A stretch of DNA of 64,000 nucleotides from Dama dama (GCF_033118175.1 NC_083685.1:127344501-127408500), one strand, 5' to 3'; positions 32,480 to 43,288 are shown, numbered from the stretch's first letter. Numbers and translations: made by a program. Notes: generated by a model from the sequence alone, not told the origin.

Positions 32480-32867
32480 ACACCCCGTGCCCCGGTGGCA
32501 CTGCGCCAGCTGGTGCCTCGGGTGAGCCGTCTGCACAGAACTCTGCAATGTCACCGCTTCCTTCAATGGTCTGCCCTGTGGCTGTGGACCGTGGTTGCCA
32601 GGAACTACTTCCTCACAGAATCCCACCCACTCTCCCCCTCGGCCCCCACCTTTCCTGGGGTCTCTTTACACCCCGTCGCATCCTTTCCTCAAGACCCTGA
32701 GCTGCCGTGGGGCCCCCGTGTGTCCAGGTAGTCACTGAGGTTGCTGGACTCTGATGCTACGTGTGAAGGGGCCCGTCTGCTCCACGAAGCCCCGGACGCA
32801 GGTGTGGGCTGCCACGTCGCGGGGTGAGATCTTTTCCTTTATCTCGATTCTCATTCCTGCCTGTCAG
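32480..32867. other. Unique sequence between two exon candidates
   Basis: No repeat recognised. A pyrimidine-rich stretch from 32831 ends at the acceptor of the next candidate exon. Confidence 0.35.
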
Positions 32868-32968
32868 ACTCGCGAGTCGCTCCCTCGCCCCCACTCCAGG
32901 GTCAGCATCAAACAAGATGCCTGTGGCGATGATCCCAGGAGCCGGGAGATGGGTGAAGCCTTCAGAAT
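32868..32968 (+). other. Weak candidate exon (101 nt), plus strand
   Basis: Acceptor 'ttcctgcctgtcag' with a CTCAT branch-like site; donor GTGAGG at 32969. When placed after the 32403-32472 candidate the reading frame stays open through both. The donor is ordinary and the protein text (contains NKMPVAMIPGAG) is not recognised. Confidence 0.15.
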
Positions 32969-32969
32969 G

Positions 32970-34550
32970 TGAGGACCGTCACCCAGACCCAGGGCTTGAT
33001 TGGCCTCATCAAAGCCTGCGGGCTGTTCTTCCTGCCCCGGGCGTGGGGAGGGGGCGTGGGCATCATGCCCAGGCACGGCTGGTCGATCTCCACTTGGCTT
33101 GGACCACATGGACCGTTGGGGTGGGCGGTGTCAGGGCACTGAGGGGCCCTGCAGGGCTGAGCTGGCACCGGGCCCTCCCGAGCCCCGGGAGCCGAGCACA
33201 CTCCAGAGACGTCCGTGCCAGCCACTGACAGCCCGCCCCGGGCACCGTGCTCACAGCGCGGCTTCCCGTATGGTGGCACCTCGTCTCCCGCAACATCAAG
33301 ATGTCAACTCCAATGTCCCTCTCTTCTGTCACCCGCGCTTTCTGCTAAGCTTCGTGTCTCTGAAGAAAGGAGAAGAAAAGTCTTTCTGACCCAGCTCCCC
33401 GCTTCCCGAGACCAGACAGATCCTCTGAGTTATGTAAACCCTCCACGGGGCTCTCCATTCTGGATCGGGCTGGGGAGGCAGGGCTGTTTTCAGCCTCATG
33501 AAACCCTCTGATAAACCAGGCTCTTTGGTGGGGGAGGTTTTTGCCCCTCTAACTCTGCCCCCATCACCACTGTGTCCAGGGTATGGAGCGTGGGGAATGG
33601 CAGGGACAGTGGATCCATACAATGCCGGCCACAGAGATGGAAGGAGGGTGATCTCACGCAGACCCTGGCTTTCAGTCTGTCTGCCCCACTTACAAATCCA
33701 CACGCAGTTCGTGATTTGGGTTCTTCCTTTCAAATTCCTCTGATCTTACTGCAGAATACCCACCCCGCCCCCAGTCAAGGCATGTAAGCCTTCTCTGCCC
33801 TTAGCTCATGCTGCAGACCATGCAGGGTTTCGTGGGAGGGAGGGAGGGAGGGAGGAAGATAAAAAAGAGAAAGACAGACTAATGCTAGGGGGAGGGGCGG
33901 CGTAAAAACAGTCGTCAGACGATTAAATGCATCTTTTGAAAGAGAGGTTTTGCTTTTTAAAATTCCGATTCTGTGTAATTAACAAGTGACGTGCCTAAAA
34001 CATTGACATGCAGAGGTGGAAGATAAAGGGATGACAAAAGACACGAGGCGGATGCCGGCGGATAGAAAGCAGGTATTAACAATTTCAGTCTCAGACCGGC
34101 AGACGTGAAGGCGGAAAGCCACCGAGAGAATAAAGGTCAAGACTTAATGACAAGAGAAACAATGTACCCGGCTGACATAATGATCCCGCCTGTGTAGGCT
34201 TCCAGCAACATCAGCCTCACAAGCCTCAGGAAAAATGGTCAGAATTGCAAGGAGCAGCAGACAGAAGCCCAGTCGTGGTGGGGAGAACAGTTCCCCTCCC
34301 TGACGCTGATAAAATGGATAAAGTGTTAACAAAATGTGCGTAATGGACGTATGTGGACCCCCAACCCAGCAGTTAGGAAAACTTCAACCTTCTTCCCGAG
34401 CACACGGTGTGGGTGTTTCCCAGAAATGATGACAGCACTGTGCCACAGAGAAAGTCAGAACACCCCCAGACCAGTGCCATTCAGACCAGACTCTCCGACC
34501 TCAGTGCACGTAATTGAAAGATAGCAACCGGATAGCTAAAGTCACTGGTC
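32970..34550. other. Unique sequence; GC-rich then AT-rich
   Basis: 32970-33260 is CpG-moderate with overlapping chance frames. 33900-34350 is repeat-free and contains GTAATTAAC and other homeodomain-like sites, so it could be conserved non-coding DNA. Confidence 0.35.
33834..33856 (+). repeat. GGGA tetranucleotide repeat
   Basis: Five GGGA units followed by GG; four or more G3 runs with one-base loops make a G-quadruplex motif on the plus strand. Confidence 0.85.
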
Positions 34551-34551
34551 A

Positions 34552-35023
34552 GTGGATGGCGAAGCCCTCAGGCACCATGAGATGAGCACGGGAGGGGATG
34601 CAAACCAGATGGTCCAAAGAACCAGTGGGCGAAGGTCCTGGTCGCCCCTGACCTCAGGGGCGCTTCAGAGAACGGAGCATTTCATCAGGAGAGTGGGGAC
34701 CGCCCGCTTGGAGGAGGTGGTTGAGAGCACGTGGTACCTCGACCAGCGGGTAGGTGATGTCACCAAGGTGGGTGGGGTTCACGTGGCAATTTATGCAAGT
34801 GAGACTAAAGGCCAAAGGAAAAGTACCTTCTTCAGCAAGAGGCTGACAGCCTTGGTGGGTTCCGATGGCAAAGTCCAAGAGGCAATTTAAACCTTAACCC
34901 CGCTCAAGGGAAGAATTCTGGTGGAGGAGTATATAGATCCCTGTGAAGAATCCAGCAATTGGACAGATGCTGTTGATACCACTGTTACGTATTATTTTAA
35001 GAGTGACAGAGAAGTTAGAGGAT
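34552..35023 (+). pseudogene. Unidentified coding-like relic with one in-frame stop
   Basis: An open frame of 112 codons (34552-34890) ends at TAA. The same frame then stays open for 43 more codons, to TGA at about 35021. The region looks protein-like across the stop, with VHVAIYASETKG before it and LVEEYIDPCEESSNW after it. I do not recognise the family; it may be a decayed retroelement or processed pseudogene. No poly-A tail or target duplication was found. A chance frame is possible. Confidence 0.25.
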
Positions 35024-35289
35024 GATTCGATGATGGTGGAATGGAGAGGCTAATGGGAAGAAGGGGGTTTAGACTCCGAACCAATAGGCTGCATTTGTCA
35101 CCTGATTCTTTCATCGTGTGGGAGGGAGAGTTCAAGTTCAGGAGATGTAGGCAATCACATAGGTAGATCAAAGGGGCTGAGGGGGAAAGAAGGACAGGTC
35201 TGCATGGATTTGGGAGGAGAAAAGAGTTACCTGGCCTGCGATGTGTGGACCAAGCTAGCTGGGCCAGGCAGAGCTCTCCGTCTAGTGCA

Positions 35290-35404
35290 GGGGTTGGCAA
35301 GTGTTCGCACGTGGGCCAAATCGGGCCCAGCACTTGCTTCTATAAGTAAAATTTTATTGGAACATGGCCAAGTTCACTGTCCAAGTTGTGACACCAGCTA
35401 CCAG
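35290..35404 (+). repeat. hAT-type DNA transposon fragment (old)
   Basis: Begins 'caggggttggcaagtgttcg' and continues 'aattttattggaacatggcc', like a common old mammalian non-autonomous hAT element ('gcaaactacagcccgcgggc'). Truncated at its right end by the BovB insertion. Family name not assigned. Confidence 0.6.
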
Positions 35405-35419
35405 AAAAGACTACATGTG

Positions 35420-35943
35420 TTGTTGTTGTTGTTGTTAATTCACTAAGTTGTGTCTGGCGCTTTGTGACCCCCATGGACTGCAGCATGCTAGGCTTCCCTG
35501 CCCTTCACCATCTCCTGGAGTTTGCTCAAATTCATGTCCATGGAGTCAGTGATGCTGTCTAACCATCTCATCTTCTGCTGCCCTCTTCTCCTCCTGTTCT
35601 CAATCTTTCCCAGTGTCAAGGTCTTTTGCAAGGAGTCAGCTCTTCACATCAGATGGTCAGAGTATTGGAGCTTCAGCTTCAGCACCAGTCCTTCCAATGA
35701 ATATTCAGGGTTGACTTCCTTTAGGATTGACTGGTTTGATCTTGCAGTCCAAGGGACTCTCAAGAGTCTTCTGCAGCATCTCCGTTTGAAAGCATCAGTT
35801 CTTTGGTGCTCAGCCTTCTTTATGGTCCAACTGTCACATCCATAAATGACTCCTGGAAAAACCATGGCTTTGGCTGGAGGAGGAAATGGCAAACCACTCC
35901 AATATTCTTGCCTCGAGAATCCCACAAGCAGTATGAAAAGGAA
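35420..35943 (-). mobile_element. BovB LINE with 5' inversion
   Basis: Reverse BovB 3' part from a TTG-repeat tail (35417-35436) to about 35875. It is then joined to about 65 bases of the BovB 5' region in forward orientation ('ggaaatggcaaaccactcc', 'aagcagtatgaaaagg'). AAAAGACTACATGTG at 35405-35419 and AAAAGACTACAGGTG at 35944-35958 are the target-site duplication, with one mismatch. The 3' part encodes a decayed C-terminal fragment on the minus strand. Confidence 0.85.
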
Positions 35944-35954
35944 AAAAGACTACA

Positions 35955-36148
35955 GGTGTGTGTTAATGTCACTCAGTCATGTCTGACTCTTTGCAACCCC
36001 ATGGACTATAGCCTGCCAGGTTCCTCTGCCCCTGGAATTCTCCAGGGACAAGAATACTGAAGTGGGTAGCCATTCCCTTCTCCAGAGAGCAAATCTGGGT
36101 CTCCTGCAATGCAGGCAGACTCTTTACCATCTGGCAGGAAGCCCTGCC
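35955..36148 (-). mobile_element. Bov-tA SINE
   Basis: Reverse copy directly after the BovB. Its middle is shortened (the 'gggatcttcccaacccagg' part is missing). Confidence 0.85.
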
Positions 36149-36166
36149 ATCATTTGACTGAAGGAA

Positions 36167-36228
36167 AGAATGGTAAATCACTCCAGTATTCTTGCCGCGA
36201 GAACCCCATCAACAGTAGGAAAAGGCAA
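36167..36228 (+). mobile_element. BovB 5' fragment
   Basis: 'aatggtaaatcactccagta' to 'atcaacagtaggaaaaggca' matches the same BovB 5' segment as at 35880-35943, in the same orientation. Confidence 0.6.
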
Positions 36229-36274
36229 GAAGTCTACCTGTGGGGCCCCAGCGAGTAATTTGTATATCGCTGCT

Positions 36275-36286
36275 GCCATCTAGTGT
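36275..36286 (-). promoter_or_regulatory. CTCF-type core motif
   Basis: Minus strand ACACTAGATGGC followed by AGCAGC matches the CTCF core at 11 of 12 positions and the downstream extended consensus. Unique DNA. Confidence 0.5.
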
Positions 36287-36289
36287 TCA

Positions 36290-37360
36290 GAGGCTGTTGC
36301 TTCGTCGCAGCTGTGGCGCCCTCCCCACCACCAGCCTTCCACCTGGCCCGCCTTCCTCTCCCAGTAGATGGCCTACATCTTCAGGGGACCCGTTCAGAAC
36401 CGAACATCTCCTGGAGGAAGATGGGTCTCCGCCAGCAGTTCGAGGGAATCACGGCTTTCTTCTTTCCGATCGGGTCCCGCCGCAGTTTCTCTTTGGTTTC
36501 ACCACAAAGCCGTTCTCCATCCTGCCGGTCCTTGGGGAGTTGGCCACTTAAGCGGTTTTCCCTCCTGAAGTGTCATTACCTCCAGAGAACGCGTGCTGCA
36601 GAGAGGAAGCGTGCCCTCAGCTCTTAACTCAGCGGCAGGCATAATTCAAGCCAGCAGGGAGAGCGAGGCTATTTATGCTTCAGATTTGGCCTCACATATC
36701 GCATGCATCCTACTTAAGCACGAGCAGAGAGGCGTCTGTAATCCGAGAACACACCCTGTCCAGCAGGCATGGCAGACATCCCGTAGCTGGCTGCGTGCAG
36801 CAGAGGAGGCTGGCCACTGACCTGACGTACACCACGCAGAATCCACAGAGCACATCCCCGAGGTATTCCTGGACTTTATTTATTTTTTTTCTGCTGAGTG
36901 TCCCGACCAGCCATTGCTACCCAACACCCAGACACTTAGTCAAGGATGCCTGCAGTCTTAGCCAGCATCTGGACCTGACATGGCTCATTGAGTTACACAC
37001 GCAGGCATCAGAATAAACTTTGAAGTCTGTTTGCCGCTCAGATCAAAGAGCAAAGCGAAAGTCAGGTATAGCCTTCTGCCTGGCTTAAAAACCAATGTGC
37101 ATGTTGAAATAATAGCATTCATTTAAGACTGCAGCCATTAATCAGCTAAGCAGCCATTTGTTTAGACACAAAGACGGCAGTAGACATATTTTCCTGCTCA
37201 TTAGTCAACATTAATCAGTTGATGGGTGCGTAGACCTATATGTGCACATCCATCTGTCCCAGTTGTCCACCTACTTCTCTTCAAGTTTAATCTGGAAAAC
37301 ATGTTTGCAAGGTAAATGCAGAGTATTGAAGAGGAGACTTCGTTGATGTGGTGAGAGGAG
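36290..37360. other. Unique sequence
   Basis: No repeat recognised. The 3' half contains the homeodomain-motif cluster listed separately. Confidence 0.4.
37070..37225. promoter_or_regulatory. Candidate conserved non-coding element with paired CATTAATCAG
   Basis: CATTAATCAG occurs at 37136-37145 and 37209-37218, 73 bases apart (about seven helical turns). GCAGCCATT occurs at 37131 and 37150. The stretch is AT-rich, CpG-poor and repeat-free, the usual look of a deeply conserved enhancer. Inferred from motifs only. Confidence 0.3.
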
Positions 37361-37361
37361 A

Positions 37362-37573
37362 CTTGTTTAGTTGCTCAGCCGTGTCTGACTCTTTTACAGC
37401 CCCATGGACTGCAGCCCGCCAGGCTCCTCAGCCCATAGGGTTTCCCAGGCAAGTATACTGGAGTGGATTGCCATTTCCTTCTCCGGGGACTCTTCCGGAC
37501 CCAGGGATTGAACTCGCATCTCTTGTGTCTCCTGAACTAGCAGGTGGGTTCCTTCTGAACCACCAGGGCAGCC
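37362..37573 (-). mobile_element. Bov-tA SINE
   Basis: Full reverse copy from 'gtttagttgctcagccgtgt' to 'gaaccaccagggcagcc'. Confidence 0.9.
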
Positions 37574-37583
37574 AGGAGCACTT

Positions 37584-37692
37584 TTTTTCTGGCTGTATCA
37601 CGTGCCTTGTGGTATCTTAGTTTCCCACCCAGGAACCCATGTCTCCTGGCTTGGCAGGCGCATTCTTTATCACTGAGCTACCAGGGAAGCCC
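37584..37692 (-). mobile_element. tRNA-type SINE fragment (CHR-like head)
   Basis: T-rich start, 'tgccttgtggtatcttagtt', and head 'ttatcactgagctaccaggg'. It abuts the Bov-tA on its left. Confidence 0.6.
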
Positions 37693-38170
37693 TGGAGGGC
37701 ACTCGGGGAAATAAAACATAAATTCTTTCATTGGTCTTCACTTAGCATCTTTTACGGAGCAGGCTGCCACGGCCAGCTCCACGTCGCAGGCTGCTCTGCT
37801 AACGCCCCAGACCTCCCTTGGCAGGGCCAAGTTGCCAGACTTCTGGGGAGTCCTGACGAGACTGTCTCTTCCCCAAGGCTGCTAATCTTGACCTCCTAAC
37901 CTGGATCTCAGCTTTCCCGGGTTGGGGAAGGCACAGCCCAGCCTCAGCTCCCTGCAGAGCAGTCTCTAGCCTGAGACGTGGAGCCCCAGCGTGAAGACAC
38001 ACCCGGACCAGCCACACACACAGGCTCCTCCCCACCGCCACCCCTTCCATCACGTCCACAAAGCTGGAGGTAAATTCTTGTGCTGCTTGTATTTGCAATA
38101 GCAGATGGCACTTTCCATTCTATTTGATGCAGATAAGCTCTTCTCTTGAACCCATCAAAGTTCCTTGCCT
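37693..38170. other. Unique sequence
   Basis: No repeat or exon layout recognised. Confidence 0.4.
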
Positions 38171-38176
38171 GGAATT

Positions 38177-38512
38177 CTTCAGTTCAGTCTGTCAGTCATG
38201 TTCGACTCTTTGCGACCCCATGGACTGACGCACGCCAGGCTTCCCTGTCCATCACCAACTCCCAGAGCCTACTCAAACTCATGTCCATCGAGTTGGTGAT
38301 GCCATCCAACCATCTCATCCTCTGCTACCCCCTTCTCCTCCTGCCTTCAGCATCAGGGTCTTTTCCAGTGAGTCAGCTCTTTGCATCAGGTAGCCAAAGT
38401 CTTAGAGCTTCAGCTTCATCATCAGTCCTTCCAATGATATTTAAGACTGATTCCCTTTAGGATTGACTGGTTTGATCTCCTTGCAGTCTGAGGGACTGTG
38501 AAGAGTCTTCCA
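38177..38512 (-). mobile_element. BovB LINE 3' end
   Basis: Reverse copy starting with TTCAGTTCAGT tail units and running to 'tctgagggactgtgaagagt'. GGAATTCT at 38171 and 38517 may be the target duplication. Confidence 0.88.
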
Positions 38513-38519
38513 GCCAGGA

Positions 38520-39065
38520 ATTCTAGAATCGTTTATTGACAGCTCCTCCCCAGAAGTACATTTTTCTTTCCAGTCCCCCTACACAGCTGCCTAGCCTTAC
38601 CTTGAATTATCAGGAGCCGGTGGAATTGGCAGCTGGTTGGCAGACAGCGCCACCGTGCGGCAGTGGGCCGTCAGGGCGAGACTCTGGGTACCACGCACAG
38701 GCCTGCGTCCTGGGCTCTCAGGACCCGCATTTCAGTTTCCAGCCGTGTCACGTGAGAAAGGAGCGTGGCAGCTGCGGTTCTAGGACTGCCAGTGTCTGAC
38801 GGACAATAAAAGTGCCCCCCAGGCATGTGAAGCCCGGTGTGCAAACGCTGCCTTTTCTAGTTTGCAAAGTAAAGGCATCGAAACAAAGCTGCTCTCACGA
38901 CCAGTCCCTCTCTCTTACAATCTGTATTTATCACCAAAAATTAGTTCATAAACTCAGGATAAAACCAAGTCCTTTCTGCCCCCCACCCCGCCCCAGACAG
39001 GGACTTACTTCTCTCTCTCTTCGAATTCACAAAAGCCCTTTTCAATAATAATATGTAATTATGTT
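38520..39065. other. Unique sequence
   Basis: No repeat recognised. Donor-like sequences on the minus strand at about 38597 and 39003 have no matching acceptors. Confidence 0.4.
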
Positions 39066-39067
39066 CT

Positions 39068-39132
39068 CGGGCTTCCCAGGCGGCTCAGTAGTAAAGAACC
39101 TGCCTGCCGATGCAGGAGACAAGAGTTCCGCA
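39068..39132 (+). mobile_element. Bov-tA head fragment
   Basis: Only the tRNA-like part is present ('gggcttcccaggcggctcag' to 'gatgcaggagacaagagttc'). Confidence 0.8.
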
Positions 39133-39480
39133 GGTTCCAGGCCAGAGACCCGGGTCCAGGAGCCGGGACCTCTGATCTCCTGTGACTCGGGCTCCGCCTG
39201 CAGACGCCGTGCCTTCACAGCCTTCCTCCCCCCGCCGGCCCTCCCAGGCTGGCTTTGCCGTCCCGTCTCCGCGCTGGCTGTCCCTCTGATACTGTGTGTA
39301 TCCACTTCCCCATCTTGCACCCTCGCCCGGCGCCTCTTCTGTTCTCTGCGTGGGGCCCGGGACCAGGCTGGGCGTGGTCTGCTCTGCACCTGGCCTTGAT
39401 GGCCCGCCTGAATTCTATGGCTGATTTTAGAGTGGGCAGCCCCCTCTGTACAGCACGAGCTGCTTCTCTATTGCACGCCC
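39133..39480. other. GC-rich unique sequence
   Basis: Flank of the CpG island, rich in CCC/CTCC, no exon recognised. Confidence 0.4.
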
Positions 39481-40110
39481 CCCGCCCCGGTTTCCTGGAC
39501 TCTCTCCGGCCCCCCCAGTGTCACCGCACGAGTTGCGGGCCCAGAGCAAGGAGGCGGCTCCGTGCTGTGCTACCCTGCCCGTCGGCGGCCTCTCGCATCA
39601 GCGGCACAAGGAGCCTGTCTGTGCGGGGCCGCCTCCTCCTCCTCCGTGCTCCCCGGCCACCCCCACCCGAGTGCCTGGCGACAGGGCCGACCGTCTTGGC
39701 ACCGGGGACCGATCTCAGCACAACGTGTGCTCTGTCTAGCCCGGGGCGGGCTTGGGGGGAGGCGTGGACCCCGCGAGGCTCTTGAAGAGCAGCCTCGTCG
39801 TTTCTCTGTGGCTTTCCCAGGCGCTGGGGATGACACAGACTTCCCCCTCCTGCGTTCCCACCGCCGCCCTGTCCATCCTCCGGCACCGCTTGTCACACGC
39901 AGCGAGAGGCAGAAAGCAACCGCGCTTTCCAGAGTCGCCAGCGGGGCTCGGATGGGTGCTGGTGTTGAATCCGCTGCCTTTTGCCGGGCCAGCTAGGAGA
40001 GCAGCCTGGGCGCAGTAGCGGGTTTGCGGCGTGGCGCTGGTGGCTGCCTTCAGGGGCTGTTTACACGGACCGCTCAGTCCTTACGGCCCTCCCAGCAGCC
40101 AGGTGAGAAT
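39481..40110. promoter_or_regulatory. CpG island
   Basis: My hand count over 39481-40080 is about 53 CpGs in 600 bases with roughly 65% G+C, an observed/expected ratio near 0.8. The block is free of young SINEs. A donor-like CAGCCAG/GTGAGA lies at its right edge (40103, plus strand). Overlapping open frames of 108-176 codons on both strands are expected from composition. It may be a promoter of an unseen gene or an orphan island. Confidence 0.6.
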
Positions 40111-40264
40111 CCGGAGCCCGGGGACTTGCCCTGAGGTCAAGCTCATGGCAGGCGGCAGGTGTGCGGAAGCCCAGCGTTAACACCCCTGCCCCAGCTCTCT
40201 GCCCCCCAGCCTGCCTCTGGTCATCGTGAAACATTTAGTGAGTGCTTCCCACGTGCAGGGTTAT

Positions 40265-40475
40265 TTTCCCAGGAGGCGCAATGGCAAAGGATCCATCTGC
40301 CGATGCAGGAGACAGAAGAGACACAGGTTCGATCCCTGGGTCGGGAAGATCCCCTGGAGGAGGAGATGGCAGCCCACTCCAGGACTCTTGCCTGGGAAGC
40401 CCCACGGACAGAGGAACTGCAGTCCATGGGGTCGCAGAAGAGTCAGATATGACTGAAACCGCTGAGCACGCACGC
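40265..40475 (+). mobile_element. Bov-tA SINE
   Basis: Full forward copy from 'ttcccaggaggcgcaatggc' to 'actgaaaccgctgagcacgc'. Confidence 0.9.
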
Positions 40476-42257
40476 AAATCCATTCTGAACAGTGTCTTTG
40501 TAAGACAAGGAGAAGAGATACACAGGGGCACACACAGGGTTTTGGGTGATGACACAGAGATACCCGGAGGGAACCAGAGATCACAGTGACTCAGCCAGAA
40601 GCCAGGAAATCTTCAGGAGTGCCCGCTGCCGCTGGAAGCTGGGCAAGCCAAGGGAAGACCTTCCCTAGAGATTTCTGAGCGAGGGTGGTCCTGCTGACAC
40701 CGTGCTTTCGAGCATCTAGCCTTCAGACCACAAGAATGCATCTCTGTTGTCTTCAGCCACCTGGATGGCGGCCCTTGGTTACGGCGGCCGTAGGGAACCA
40801 ATACACACGCCGACCCCCCAACCCCGTCTCCATCTGCGTCTCCCCGCCCCCACGTAGATTTCTCCCCCTCCGCCCGCAGCGGATGGTGAGCTGTGAGCAT
40901 CCCTCTTGGATCCAGTCTCTCCTCTCTCCTGACACATTTTGTCTCCCCCCACCCCGCCCAAGCCTTCACTTCCTGTTTCAAAAGGAGTTTCCCATTTGGT
41001 TTTTTTTTTTGTTGTTGTTGTTGTTATTTTGTTAAGCCTCTCCCAGTTCAGTCTGGACCCAACTGGACGAAAGCGAGGCGCTCTCCTTTTCTGAGAGGCC
41101 ACTTCCAGAGGCCGCCCCGTGGGAGTTGGGGCTGTCCCCCACATCGGAGCTATTAAACTGTCGTAAGAAAGAGGCCTTTGTCACAGGCACCGCGGCCGTC
41201 GGCTCCGAAACAGAGGCAGATTGTGCCAGAAAACAAACAACAGGAAAAAAAAAAGGTCCAACCACAAAATTCTTTGGGCCTTCAGTCATCAGCCTCTCGC
41301 TTGTTCTTAAAAGACAAGTTTCCTTTCTTCGGGTGTGATTCCATCAGATGGGGCGTCGGGGTTTTCATTTAAGCGCAGGCTAGAGGCCGCCCCCGCCCAG
41401 CTCCCTCCTGCGTGATGTCCCGACCACAGCCTGCAGGTGGGGAGTGGGGGCGGCCCCAGGCCTGCTCAGGGGGGCTTCGCAGGAGACGGAGGGGCCGGAG
41501 ATGGGTAGTTTTCAGTGCAGGGAAGGGAGAAGCGATGGAAAAAGTCACGGAGGCCAAGACACCATCATCATGTTACAAATGAGCAATGGCCTTCTGACTT
41601 GACCTTGGCTCTAGGAGAGACCTCAGGAAGCCTCCTTTCATGCCGGAGAAAGTCAGAAGGCAAGTGACTTGCCCAAAGCCTCACCATTTCCCAAGCTCAG
41701 ACCAGCGCTGCTGGCCCGCGGCCCCTGGTCAAAGCACCCTGTGGCCCAGCCTGGCATGGGAACTGCCATGGCCCCGAGCCTTCCGTCTGGTGCCTTGGCC
41801 TCAGCCCCCCTCCAGCCAGCTCTCGCCCTTGACCATCTCCAGGTGGGAGGTCAGGGGGCACATGAGCATCGTCAAGTCTCCCCTGTGCCAGGAAGCACCC
41901 CACAGCGTGAGAGCCAAGGTTCTAGAAGGAAAGTGGAGAAGAGGGGCTTAGGAGACCTCCCACCCCATTTCCACTGTCTCTTACAAAGGGGGTTACGGTC
42001 CCCAAGGTCATGGCTTTCCCAAGTCAGGGGAGAGAGGGACCACTTCAGAGGACAGGGCCTCTTAAGGCCAGCGTTTCACTGCAGGTGAGCGAATGACACC
42101 CAGAGAAACGCCAGCTTTTTCTGACAGGAGGACAGATGATTGCATAATTGGCAGGACCTCATGCAAAACGAAAAGGCGATGTCTCTTGTTCAAAAAGCAG
42201 GACAAAAAGCTTTTTTCCTTTCTTCCGTGATGTCTCTTCTCTTTCAATCTGTCGTGG
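40476..42257. other. Unique sequence
   Basis: Non-repetitive except for a GTT run at about 41010-41026. CpG-moderate at 41090-41220. No exon layout was accepted. 42080-42250 has a donor-like CAG/GTGAGC at 42086 without an acceptor. Confidence 0.4.
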
Positions 42258-42309
42258 TGTTTTGTTTTATTTAAAAAAATTTAATTGTGATAGAGTATAC
42301 ATGCATAAA

Positions 42310-42512
42310 GGGGCTTCCCTGGTGGCTCAGCGGCAAAGAATCTGCCTGCAGTCCAGGAGCTGATCCCCGGGTCGGGAAGATCCCCTGGAGAAGGGTGTGG
42401 CAACCCACTCCAGTGTTCTAGCCTGGAGAATCCCATGGAGAGAGGAGCCTGGCGGGCTACAGTCCATGGGATTGCGAAGAGTTGGACACGACTGAGGCAA
42501 CTTAGCACGCAT
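42310..42512 (+). mobile_element. Bov-tA SINE nested in L1
   Basis: Full forward copy. Flanks ACATGCATAAA and ACATACATAAA are the likely target duplication. Confidence 0.9.
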
Positions 42513-42814
42513 GCTTACATACATAAAATTAACCGTTTTTACGTGTATGATGGTGTCAGTAAGTATATCATGTTGTTGTGTAGCCATCATCTTCTTCAAC
42601 TCCAGAACCCTTTTCATCTTAAAAAAAAGACTGAAACCTTGTCCCCAGGGAACAACAACCCCTCCCCTCACCCCCACCCAGCCCCAGGCAACCCCTACTC
42701 TACTTTCGGGCTCTGTGACTTTGACTGCTTACTCCAGGAACCTCATATAAAGGGGATCATTTTGTATTTGTCTTTTTATTTTTAAAATGTTATTCTCTGT
42801 TCTTTGACTTTAAA

Positions 42815-43112
42815 AAAAAAATGTATTTATTTACTATTTGTTTGTCTGCACCACCTCTTCACTGCTGTCCGGGTTTTTCTCTAGCTGCGGCGAGCCCCGG
42901 GGCGCCTCTCTAGCTGAGGGCACGGGCTCCTCACTGCCGAGTCTTCTCTTGTTGCGGAGCGCGGGCCCTAGGGTACTCAGGCTTTAGTAGTTGTGGTGCA
43001 GTGGCTTAATCACCCCAAGGAAGGTGGGGTCTTCTCAGCCCAGGGATCGCACCTGCATCCTCTGAATTGCAAGGTGGATTCTTACTTAACCACTGAACCA
43101 CCAGGGAAACCC
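42815..43112 (-). mobile_element. CHR-type SINE nested in L1
   Basis: Reverse copy: 'ctagctgcggcgagccccgg', 'tcttgttgcggagcgcgggc', head 'taaccactgaaccaccaggg'. TTTGTCTTTTT on both sides (about 42767 and 43119) marks the site. Confidence 0.88.
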
Positions 43113-43216
43113 TTTTTACTTGTCTTTTTGACCGATTCATTGATGTCCTCAAGGTTCATCCGTGTTGTGGCACATGTTGAATTTCCTTCCTTTTTAAGGC
43201 TGACTGATGTTCCATT

Positions 43217-43288
43217 GGGCGGCTTCCCAGTTGGAGCGCTAGTACCCGCCTGCCTATGCAGGGAACATAAGAGACGGATGCACCAATA
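43217..43288 (+). mobile_element. Bov-tA head fragment nested in L1
   Basis: 'ggcttcccagttggagcgct' to 'ctatgcagggaacataagag' is the tRNA-like part only; diverged. Confidence 0.6.
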
